From Bacteroidia bacterium (GTDB lineage Bacteria; Bacteroidota; Bacteroidia; Bacteroidales; UBA12481), in assembly GCA_026391235.1 (NCBI GenBank), contig JAPLDV010000040.1:1-5238 (forward strand): DNA of 5,238 nucleotides, given 5' to 3'. How positions within the stretch are numbered: the stretch's first letter is position 1; every line of letters begins with the position of its first letter. Under the pieces are notes generated by a model, which worked only from the letters and a program-made list of their open reading frames with translations, ran no database searches and was not told the DNA's origin. The translations under genes were made by a program, and so were the position numbers. Shown in pieces: positions 1 to 5,238 of this stretch.

Positions 1-702
1 TAACATTTTATTTCCAAAATAGGCGAACATTTCCGGATAAGTAGCTTCCCGTTCGTCGAGTTGCGGTTTCGTATAGGATAAAACTGTATCGCCGTTGATG
101 AGGTGGGTTATCCGCGAGTTTCCAAGTACGATGGCCTCAGCTTCAACCCACTGGTCGCCATTAAATGTTTTTGATGATGAATTGATGCAGTGAGGGGTGA
201 ACAGGGAGTCTTTCATTACCACATTGGTTCCGGGTGTGCAAAGGTTTCCTGTCGGCCGTTCACCCTCGCCCGATCCGCCCAGCAGCTGAAATTCGATAGA
301 AGTGGGGAACGACTGGTCCTGTGTCATGCTGGCAGCCGACTGGCAATGCAGCATGATCCCTGAATTTCTGAAGGCCCAGCCTGCTCCGCCGGGAGTTTGC
401 TGTCCAACAAAACGGTACTGAATACGGATCTTATAATAGGAAAACTTGTCCTTGTAAAAGATATGACCATACTGTCCGTCAAATTTCTGGTATTGATCAT
501 AGCTGGCGGTCAAAACACCGTCTTTCACCCTGAACGTGTTATTGAAATTCACGTTCAATGGAGATCCTGCGATTTTAATATCCCAGCCGGTCAGGTCCTT
601 GCCGTTGAACAACGGGATCCACTCTTCTTTGGCGGGATCATTTTTTACTGTATTACAGGCGGTTATTGCCATAATACCCAACAGGAGCATAAGATTTTTC
701 AT
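1..702 (-). CDS. DUF1080 / 3-keto-disaccharide hydrolase-type lipoprotein, partial (3' end outside window)
   Basis: The minus frame from the ATG at 700-702 stays open for 234 codons to the window edge, so the C-terminus is missing. Residues 1-16 form a lipoprotein signal ending in the lipobox ITAC with Cys16, so export and lipid anchoring are expected. The mature part starts with the DUF1080 (PF06439) hallmark WIPLFNGKDLTGW at residues 28-40, followed by RNSGIMLHCQ at 112-121 and SIEFQLLGG at 135-143, the core strands of this jelly-roll fold. Known family members act on glycosides oxidised at C3 of the sugar; activity here is inferred. Full-length relatives run to roughly 260-300 residues, so about 30-60 residues, including the usual terminal strand, are probably lost. 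The start lies 7 bases after the stop of the GH38-like gene, which implies co-transcription. No strong Shine-Dalgarno is seen. The family call is firm, the substrate unknown. Confidence 0.93.
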   Translation of the reverse strand, partial: MKNLMLLLGIMAITACNTVKNDPAKEEWIPLFNGKDLTGWDIKIAGSPLNVNFNNTFRVKDGVLTASYDQYQKFDGQYGHIFYKDKFSYYKIRIQYRFVGQQTPGGAGWAFRNSGIMLHCQSAASMTQDQSFPTSIEFQLLGGSGEGERPTGNLCTPGTNVVMKDSLFTPHCINSSSKTFNGDQWVEAEAIVLGNSRITHLINGDTVLSYTKPQLDEREATYPEMFAYFGNKML

Positions 703-709
703 AGATGTT

Positions 710-3400
710 TTACTTAAGGATTAGAGATATGGGATGAAAGGTCTTAAAGGATAATTCGATTTTACCGTTGGCCACAATGATAGGGTCTCCCACCTTCGCA
801 CCCCTGAGGTTGCATGGCTGGGCGCTCTTAAAATGAGACCCTTTGGGCAGAGTTATCGTAAGGCTACCGGTTTTTCCTGCTTTTTCCCAGATTCTTAATA
901 TCGTTCCTTCACCATCGGGATTTGGCCCAAAAGCAGTAACCAACAGCCCTTTATCTGAAAGACTGAGGCCCGACTGAACCACAGGCAGATTGCCGCCTTT
1001 ATCGCTGCCAGCTGTTGCTACCAATGGGTGCCGGTGTTCCAGTGCCGGTGTGATAAGCGATTTTTCAGCCTCATAATCATCGATAAACCACATGAAAACC
1101 CGGGCATTCCAAGATCCTTCGATCCATTCAGTGAAGTTCGTGCTCCACTGATTGTTGTACAGGTTAAAAAATACATTGGATTTCGCAGGCACAAAATCTT
1201 TACTGTATTTCCACAGTCCGGGACGGTCGAGACTGATCCCGGGCAGATCCGGTGAATAGAGGCCGATTCCCTGGTTATGATCATCAAGAATGGCCAAACC
1301 TTCCTGTACAAAGCAATAATCAAAATTCGATTCTTCTACGAAGTCCACAGCAGGATCGGAAATGCCGCCGGTCCGGCCAAGCCTGAACCTGGGATTGTCA
1401 ATATTCAGCGGGAAGCAGAGCCAGCCCCCTTCCGGCCAGGGGTCAGCCGGTTTTCCGTTGATGGCCCAGTTAACCTCTAAATAGGGCAGGCCGGCAACCA
1501 GCCGGTAACGGATACTGTAATCATGCGGCATAGTACCGCCATGAGAATAAGAAAGATAAACCGATACGGATTTTCCGGCTTTCTCAATCTGTACCTTGGG
1601 CATCACGCCGGTTGATGCACGGTACGGATCATCATTGAGGTTTATGCGCCCCAGCTCGGCGGGCGCCCAATCCCAGCCTCCCTTGATATAATCCTTGGCG
1701 TATTTATCGGTATTTTCTTTCCCAAACCGTTCATACAGATATTCGCCCATACCATATCCGGCTCCTGTTTTAACAAATTCCCGCCCGGATTTTTTATTGA
1801 TCAGGGAAATAATATTCCCTGATTTTTTGTCTATCCCAATTTTGATAAACTCATTCTCCAGGATAAAATCGTTCTGGCCTGCTTCTGCTCCCTCTACTGA
1901 AACTGCTTCTGCTTCTGAAACTGGTTTTTCAAATGCCTGGACTGACACGGCGTACGTTTTATATCCCAATGAGGGAACATCCTCCGCCATAAAGGTGATC
2001 AGATTTCCCTCATTGCTAATGGGGATGATCTTCCCGGTTTCCATGTCCTTGAGGGCTTTTGCCGGGAACCAGCCAGAGTGCTGGTTCAGTGTGATCCAGC
2101 CGGTTCGTTTCCATGGGAGAGGGTTGTAAACCACAATACGGTTGCCTGCAACTCCCACTGCAGTAGTTAATTCCTCCATTTTTCTTGAATAAGTGCCCTT
2201 GTCGAGTATCTCTGCTTCTAAAACATGCCGGCCCTTCTCCCTCCACGACAGTTCAATTTTGTCGAACGTTCCGGCTGATCTCAGCCTTCTGAATTCATCA
2301 CCGTAGCACCAGTAGCCTGATGATCCGTGCGACATGGCGAGTCCGAACGTGTGCTCGTCGAACAAGAGGCTTTGCTCATAGATATCCTTGATCTTGCCGG
2401 TTACATCGTTCGGGGTTCCTCCCCACATTTCGAGCTGGGTGCTGAGGATTTCCAGTCCGATGGCATCAGCTTTCACTTTTCCTGCTGCTTTTACTTCCTC
2501 GGGCATCGACATATAACCGTGGATCCAGGTGTCGGGCATATCGCCCCTGATAACCGGCAAATCCGGCTTCTCTTTCATGATGGCATCGTAAAAGTCCGAC
2601 ATCCTTCCGATGGTCAGCTTGGCATTGGGAGCCAGCTTACGGGCAGCATCAAGCGTTTTGATCACTTCATCTATCGGAGGCGCTCCCACATTATCGTTGG
2701 TATGGATGATGGCTATCCAGGTTTTGAAAGGCCAGTCATCAGCAGGGATGATGTCGGTGCCGTAATAGGCCTCCCAGTAAAGGGTCATCAGCCTCGACTG
2801 ATCGGGCCCTTCCCACCAGAATAATACCGGAACTTTGGGAGAGCTGGAAGCCGAATTGCAGCCGATCTGGAGGAAATCCACACCGGCATTTTTCAGCAGG
2901 GTAGGGAGGAACCAGGAGTGGCTCGGAACATCGGTCAGCTTTGCATCCCGCGGAAGTTCGAGCCCATGGTCACGGGCTATCTTCGACGAGAATTGCATGC
3001 TTCTGGTCAAAGCTTCAGGGGTGCCCGCTTCGGTTTCAAAGGTAAATGGCAAGGCATGTACCACAAACCGGCCATTCCGGATAGCATCGTCGATCACCTT
3101 TTTGGATTCGCCCGATCTGTTTTCCAGGATTTCTTTCATCGGCCAGCCGGGAACCGTCCAGCGGAACTGATTATCGGCAGGCATGGATTTCGACTCATCG
3201 AGGGTTTTGAGCGTTTCATTGATCATCGAAGTGCTGTATTTCTGCACGATACGCTCGGCCAGATCGGTATACCCGATATCGAAATGCGTTTTAAATACAA
3301 AAATGATCTGCTCCAGCTTCAGGTTCGGTTTCCGGTCCTGGCCGAAACTTAAATTATATATTATGCTGAATATCAGGATAAAAACAAATATTTTTTTCAT
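710..3400 (-). CDS. Secreted GH38 / DUF5054-type alpha-mannosidase-like glycoside hydrolase
   Basis: This 896-residue protein begins with a signal peptide, MKKIFVFILIFSIIYNLSFGQ, probably cut near residue 20, so it acts in the periplasm or outside. The N-terminal GH38-like catalytic domain spans about residues 30-330. FKTHFDIGYTD at 36-46 supplies the HxD zinc pair (His39, Asp41). DVPSHS at 157-162 matches the GH38 DPFGHS nucleophile motif, with Asp157 as putative nucleophile. HTNDN at 233-237 and RGDMPDTWIHG at 285-295 resemble further active-site loops. His350 in DEHTFG is a candidate fourth zinc ligand. A C-terminal beta-sandwich starts near 515 (NEFIKIGIDKKSG) after an Ala/Glu/Ser-rich linker at about 493-507. 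An in-frame ATG at 3464-3466 would add 22 residues before the signal peptide. The chosen start is supported by the signal peptide and the ATGA overlap with the upstream gene. The motif pattern recalls the DUF5054 subgroup rather than classical mannosidases, so the mannose specificity is uncertain. Confidence 0.9.
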   Translation of the reverse strand: MKKIFVFILIFSIIYNLSFGQDRKPNLKLEQIIFVFKTHFDIGYTDLAERIVQKYSTSMINETLKTLDESKSMPADNQFRWTVPGWPMKEILENRSGESKKVIDDAIRNGRFVVHALPFTFETEAGTPEALTRSMQFSSKIARDHGLELPRDAKLTDVPSHSWFLPTLLKNAGVDFLQIGCNSASSSPKVPVLFWWEGPDQSRLMTLYWEAYYGTDIIPADDWPFKTWIAIIHTNDNVGAPPIDEVIKTLDAARKLAPNAKLTIGRMSDFYDAIMKEKPDLPVIRGDMPDTWIHGYMSMPEEVKAAGKVKADAIGLEILSTQLEMWGGTPNDVTGKIKDIYEQSLLFDEHTFGLAMSHGSSGYWCYGDEFRRLRSAGTFDKIELSWREKGRHVLEAEILDKGTYSRKMEELTTAVGVAGNRIVVYNPLPWKRTGWITLNQHSGWFPAKALKDMETGKIIPISNEGNLITFMAEDVPSLGYKTYAVSVQAFEKPVSEAEAVSVEGAEAGQNDFILENEFIKIGIDKKSGNIISLINKKSGREFVKTGAGYGMGEYLYERFGKENTDKYAKDYIKGGWDWAPAELGRINLNDDPYRASTGVMPKVQIEKAGKSVSVYLSYSHGGTMPHDYSIRYRLVAGLPYLEVNWAINGKPADPWPEGGWLCFPLNIDNPRFRLGRTGGISDPAVDFVEESNFDYCFVQEGLAILDDHNQGIGLYSPDLPGISLDRPGLWKYSKDFVPAKSNVFFNLYNNQWSTNFTEWIEGSWNARVFMWFIDDYEAEKSLITPALEHRHPLVATAGSDKGGNLPVVQSGLSLSDKGLLVTAFGPNPDGEGTILRIWEKAGKTGSLTITLPKGSHFKSAQPCNLRGAKVGDPIIVANGKIELSFKTFHPISLILK

Positions 3401-3696
3401 TTCTTCAATTCCATTCGGGTTACAATAATCAAATCTTTCATGCATTGCGGATCGGGATAGTGCCAATCCAGATAAACATCGACCGGAAACTTTGCATCGG
3501 TCAGATTGATGGTACTTCCTTCCGGTAAAGTTTGAAACCGCAAGGTATCCTTTTCAATTTTGATGAACCATCCGCTGCAGCACATGCATTTCCGGTAATC
3601 AAAACCCAGGATGGTGCCGGAATCCTGGTAGCCATGGTCCTTGCGGCAACCAGTCAGCAGGGTGGCGAGGAGCAGGAGGGTAAGTAAGTGTTTCAT
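3397..3696 (-). CDS. Small lipoprotein with CxCC motif, unknown function
   Basis: This 99-residue protein has a lipoprotein signal peptide: a Lys-His start, a long leucine-rich core and the lipobox LTGC with Cys17. The mature part of about 83 residues holds a Cys-Met-Cys-Cys cluster at 37-40 followed by SGWFIKIEKDTLRF, and a fourth non-lipid cysteine at 85. Cys37, Cys39, Cys40 and Cys85 could form disulfides or bind a metal; neither can be decided here. I do not recognise a named family. It is the first gene of the three-gene set: its TGA stop overlaps the ATG of the GH38-like gene in ATGA (3397-3400), which suggests translational coupling. Its ATG directly abuts a tandem heptamer array, so the normal ribosome-binding region is made of repeat units with no purine-rich Shine-Dalgarno. 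A later start is unlikely because it would remove the signal sequence. Confidence 0.82.
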   Translation of the reverse strand: MKHLLTLLLLATLLTGCRKDHGYQDSGTILGFDYRKCMCCSGWFIKIEKDTLRFQTLPEGSTINLTDAKFPVDVYLDWHYPDPQCMKDLIIVTRMELKK

Positions 3697-3759
3697 GGGT
3701 ATCGGGTATCGGGTATCAGGTATCGGGTATCAGGTATCAGGTATCAGGTATCGGGTATC
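3697..3759. repeat. Tandem heptamer array, nine copies of RGGTATC
   Basis: Nine perfectly phased 7-bp units differ only at the first base, in the order G, G, G, A, G, A, A, A, G followed by GGTATC. On the minus strand the units read GATACCY and end exactly at the ATG of the small lipoprotein gene. Because the unit is 7 bases long and creates no stop codon in any phase, the array is open in all six frames, which explains a spurious plus-strand reading frame across it. Arrays of this kind can change copy number by slipped-strand mispairing; whether this one does is not visible from one sequence. Confidence 0.97.
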
Positions 3760-3764
3760 AATTG

Positions 3765-3784
3765 CCACGGCATCTATGCCGTGG
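3765..3784. repeat. Perfect inverted repeat (hairpin), possibly REP-like
   Basis: CCACGGCA at 3765-3772 and TGCCGTGG at 3777-3784 are exact reverse complements around the 4-base loop TCTA, and the outer loop bases could add a ninth pair. The GC-rich stem lies between the membrane-protein gene and the heptamer array. No T-run follows on either strand, so it does not look like an intrinsic terminator. It could be a REP-like dispersed palindrome, an mRNA processing or stability hairpin, or a binding site. Multi-copy status cannot be judged from this window. Confidence 0.8.
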
Positions 3785-3807
3785 GTCAGGTTATCACACA
3801 TAATCAT

Positions 3808-3817
3808 GGCTTTAGCC
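3808..3817. repeat. Short inverted repeat containing the stop codon of the membrane-protein gene
   Basis: GGCT and AGCC flank a TT loop, giving a 4-bp stem at 3808-3817. The TAA stop of the membrane-protein gene (minus strand, 3812-3814) sits inside it. Together with the larger hairpin 23 bases away it may be one dispersed palindromic element. The stem is short enough to occur by chance. Confidence 0.4.
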
Positions 3818-4504
3818 CAATATGCCTGGATTGAGGTTCATTGATTCAGTGATTTTTTTCTTCCAAATATAAGGCATCGACAAAGTGATGGTTAAAGATT
3901 CCGCATCTTTTAAAAAAAGTATCAGCTTGTTCGGGAATCCAAGAATTCTTCCGGTTTCCATGTTTATGATCTCACTAAATAAAACCTTCTGGTCTGATGA
4001 TCCGGCAGAAAGGAAAACCAGCTGGCCGGATAACAGGAGAGCCCGTCCCGGAGTAAAGGACTGGTCGAAATTCGACCTGTAAGCTTTACTTGTTAAAACC
4101 GGAATTTCGCTGCCGGAATAAGGGATGGTTTTTTTACGTTTGGTAACTAAGCGAAAATCCATCAATGCGAGAAAAAGTCCAAAGGTGAATCCGGCGGCAA
4201 AATCAAAAGCCAGTCTCAAAAACAAGTGACCACCGGCTTCCCAGAAGAAAGAATTGAGGAGTCCGAGAAATAAACACCCCAACCCAAGTGCAATAGCATT
4301 AATAAGATAGCGTAACCGATAAACCCAGTTAATCAGCACTTTTTGCTGATAGAAGGCGATAAAGATCACTCCGATCAGTACACCCTCCATCGAAATATGA
4401 TAAGCCATGGATGTAGGAAATATCAGGCAGAAAATCAGATAATAACCTATTAACCAAATGATTATCAGAAAAATCGTGTAAATCGGTTTAGTTTTGTTGG
4501 TCAT
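3812..4504 (-). CDS. Four-pass membrane protein with C-terminal GRAM/PH-like domain
   Basis: The chosen start gives 230 residues. Four hydrophobic segments are visible at about 9-29, 38-54, 69-88 and 95-117, followed by a basic stretch (KRKK, 122-125) expected on the cytoplasmic side. From about 150 to 218 comes a soluble beta-rich region: TPGRALLLSGQLVFLSA, then FSEIINMETG, NKLILFLKD and a Trp near the last helix (PYIWKKKI). This pattern resembles GRAM or bacterial PH-like domains, a structural inference and not a family match. An in-frame ATG at 4589-4591 would add 29 residues. I reject it because the Bacteroidota-type promoter at 4522-4553 lies inside that extension, and the added sequence is low-grade with no signal character. 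The protein is not obviously linked to glycan degradation. It lies on the same strand 115 bp upstream of the lipoprotein gene, so read-through is possible. A role in membrane signalling or lipid sensing would be speculation. Confidence 0.82.
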   Translation of the reverse strand: MTNKTKPIYTIFLIIIWLIGYYLIFCLIFPTSMAYHISMEGVLIGVIFIAFYQQKVLINWVYRLRYLINAIALGLGCLFLGLLNSFFWEAGGHLFLRLAFDFAAGFTFGLFLALMDFRLVTKRKKTIPYSGSEIPVLTSKAYRSNFDQSFTPGRALLLSGQLVFLSAGSSDQKVLFSEIINMETGRILGFPNKLILFLKDAESLTITLSMPYIWKKKITESMNLNPGILG

Positions 4505-4521
4505 TTTCGTAAGATTCTTCT

Positions 4522-4553
4522 CAAATATAGGAAAACTTGCCCCCCCTTTCAAA
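4522..4553 (-). promoter_or_regulatory. Bacteroidota-type promoter for the membrane-protein gene
   Basis: On the minus strand TTTG (4553-4550) and TATATTTG (4529-4522) match the Bacteroidota -33 TTTG and -7 TAnnTTTG elements, separated by 20 bases. Transcription would start near 4516, giving a leader of about 10 bases before the ATG at 4504. The spacer contains a run of seven Gs (4540-4546, read as Cs on plus). Confidence 0.65.
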
Positions 4554-4577
4554 TCCCCGGATTTTTCGTAATTTTTG
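4547..4577 (+). promoter_or_regulatory. Weak candidate promoter for the Tat/aminotransferase-fold gene
   Basis: TTTC at 4547-4550 and TAATTTTTG at 4569-4577 resemble the -33 and -7 elements, but the first has one mismatch and the second one extra base. If real, it would overlap the -33 end of the divergent minus promoter, and the leader would be about 20-30 bases long and A-rich, as usual in Bacteroidota. Confidence 0.25.
4551..4564. repeat. Short inverted repeat overlapping the -33 element
   Basis: AAATCC at 4551-4556 and GGATTT at 4559-4564 are exact reverse complements around CC. The arm overlaps the -33 TTTG of the minus promoter, so it could be an operator, but a 6-bp arm can arise by chance. 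Confidence 0.3.
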
Positions 4578-4606
4578 GCCTTCATTAACAAACAAAATAT
4601 CCCAAA

Positions 4607-5238
4607 ATGACAACCAGGCGCGATGTGTTGAAAACAATGGCTTTATCAGCCTTTGCACTGCCACTGCTGGCCAAAACCGGATGGGCAGCAAAACTCAGCG
4701 GAATGAATGAGCTTCGTGAAGGATTTGCGATTCCCCGGGTTCCGGGTGCCGATGATCCTGAATTCTGGGCAAAAATCCGCGATCAGTTCATGCTCCGCCG
4801 GGACGAAGTGTTTTTTAATACCGGAACCCTGGGTGCAATGCCACGCGTAGTCGTCGCCCGAATGACCGAACACCTGCATGTTGTTGCATCAAATATTGCC
4901 GAGTGGGATTATGCAGCAGATGGCGATATGATGACGGGTTATTTTCCATACGAAGGAATTCGCACGAAGGCCGCTAAACTGATGAATGCTGACATGGGCG
5001 AAATCGCACTCACTGAGAATGTTACCATGGCCATGAGTTTTGTTTGCATGGGGATGCAGCTATCGAAGGGCGATGAGGTGATCACCAGCGACCAGGAGCA
5101 CGGAGGCGGGAAAAGTTCCTGGCAGGCACGGCAAAAGCGTGATGGGATCATCTACCGGGAATTCGCTATACCCAAACCTGCCCATTCGCCGAAAGAGGTC
5201 CTGGATATTGTGGTTAACTCATTCACCAAAAAGACAAA
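4607..5238 (+). CDS. Tat-exported class V aminotransferase-fold PLP enzyme, partial (3' end outside window)
   Basis: The frame from ATG 4607-4609 is open for 210 codons plus two bases to the window edge. Residues 3-9, TRRDVLK, followed by MALSAFALPLLA form a twin-arginine (Tat) signal, with Val in the usual Phe position. The rest matches the fold-type I, class V aminotransferase / isopenicillin N epimerase-like group: FFNTGTLGAMP at 69-79 near the substrate site, TENVTMAMS at 136-144 in the PLP-phosphate region, and SDQEHGGGKSSW at 161-172, where His165 would stack on the PLP ring. The Schiff-base lysine and the whole C-terminal half lie beyond the window; relatives are usually a little over 400 residues. 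Tat export fits an enzyme that binds its cofactor in the cytoplasm before transport. The reaction could be amino acid epimerisation, desulfuration or transamination and cannot be decided from this half. The leader is A-rich without a Shine-Dalgarno, and the gene diverges from the membrane-protein gene. Confidence 0.9.
   Translation, partial: MTTRRDVLKTMALSAFALPLLAKTGWAAKLSGMNELREGFAIPRVPGADDPEFWAKIRDQFMLRRDEVFFNTGTLGAMPRVVVARMTEHLHVVASNIAEWDYAADGDMMTGYFPYEGIRTKAAKLMNADMGEIALTENVTMAMSFVCMGMQLSKGDEVITSDQEHGGGKSSWQARQKRDGIIYREFAIPKPAHSPKEVLDIVVNSFTKKT

Noticed and set aside
397..724. Two plus-strand reading frames opposite the DUF1080 gene
   Set aside because: The minus strand codes for a clear DUF1080 protein with lipobox and hallmark motifs; the plus frames show no recognisable domain and are shadows.
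1028..3428. Several plus-strand reading frames of 67-165 codons opposite the GH38-like gene, and two minus-strand frames inside it
   Set aside because: They lie within a well-supported 896-residue enzyme, overlap one another and have no family features.
3401..3466. 22-residue N-terminal extension of the GH38-like enzyme
   Set aside because: It would bury the signal peptide inside the protein and overlap the lipoprotein gene by 70 bases; the ATGA overlap start at 3400 is far more natural.
3697..3759. CRISPR array
   Set aside because: The units are 7 bp and directly adjacent with no spacers.
3765..3784. Intrinsic terminator
   Set aside because: The stem is good but no T-run follows on either strand.
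3641..3844. Plus-strand reading frame across the heptamer array
   Set aside because: A 7-bp unit without stops is open in every frame; the product would be a low-complexity artefact.
4505..4591. 29-residue N-terminal extension of the membrane protein
   Set aside because: It would contain the matched promoter and the G7 run; the sequence looks intergenic and the first membrane segment follows naturally from the ATG at 4504.
4646..5151. Two minus-strand reading frames opposite the Tat/PLP gene
   Set aside because: The plus strand codes for a recognisable aminotransferase-fold protein; the minus frames lack any motif.

Overview
The window looks like a chromosomal stretch from a Bacteroidota (Bacteroidetes) bacterium; the order cannot be told. 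The evidence is a -33 TTTG / -7 TAnnTTTG promoter at 4522-4553, A-rich leaders without clear Shine-Dalgarno sequences, two short lipoproteins with classic lipoboxes, and a pairing of a GH38-type secreted glycosidase with a 3-keto-glycoside hydrolase (DUF1080) lipoprotein.

Layout, right to left on the minus strand. A four-pass membrane protein with a GRAM/PH-like C-terminal domain (3812-4504) has its own promoter. After a 115-bp gap with two small hairpins and nine copies of a 7-bp repeat comes a compact set of three genes: a small CxCC lipoprotein (3397-3696), a large secreted GH38/DUF5054-type alpha-mannosidase-like enzyme (710-3400) and a DUF1080 lipoprotein that runs off the left edge (1-702). 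The first two overlap by 4 bases (ATGA) and the last two are 7 bases apart, so they very likely form one transcript. On the plus strand, diverging from the membrane-protein gene across a 102-bp intergenic region, is the first half of a Tat-exported, PLP-dependent class V aminotransferase-fold protein (4607 to the right edge).

The likely theme of the three-gene set is breakdown of a glycan or glycoside outside the cytoplasm. The lipoproteins would be membrane-anchored and the GH38-like enzyme periplasmic or secreted. The substrate cannot be read from the sequence. No SusC/SusD pair, sensor or sugar transporter is visible, so this is not a demonstrated polysaccharide utilisation locus.

The most unusual non-coding features are the heptamer array directly against the start codon of the small lipoprotein gene, the hairpin containing the stop codon of the membrane-protein gene, and a C7 homopolymer inside the promoter spacer of the membrane-protein gene. 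There is no gene-free stretch over 300 bp. No tRNA, rRNA, CRISPR array or transposase gene was seen.
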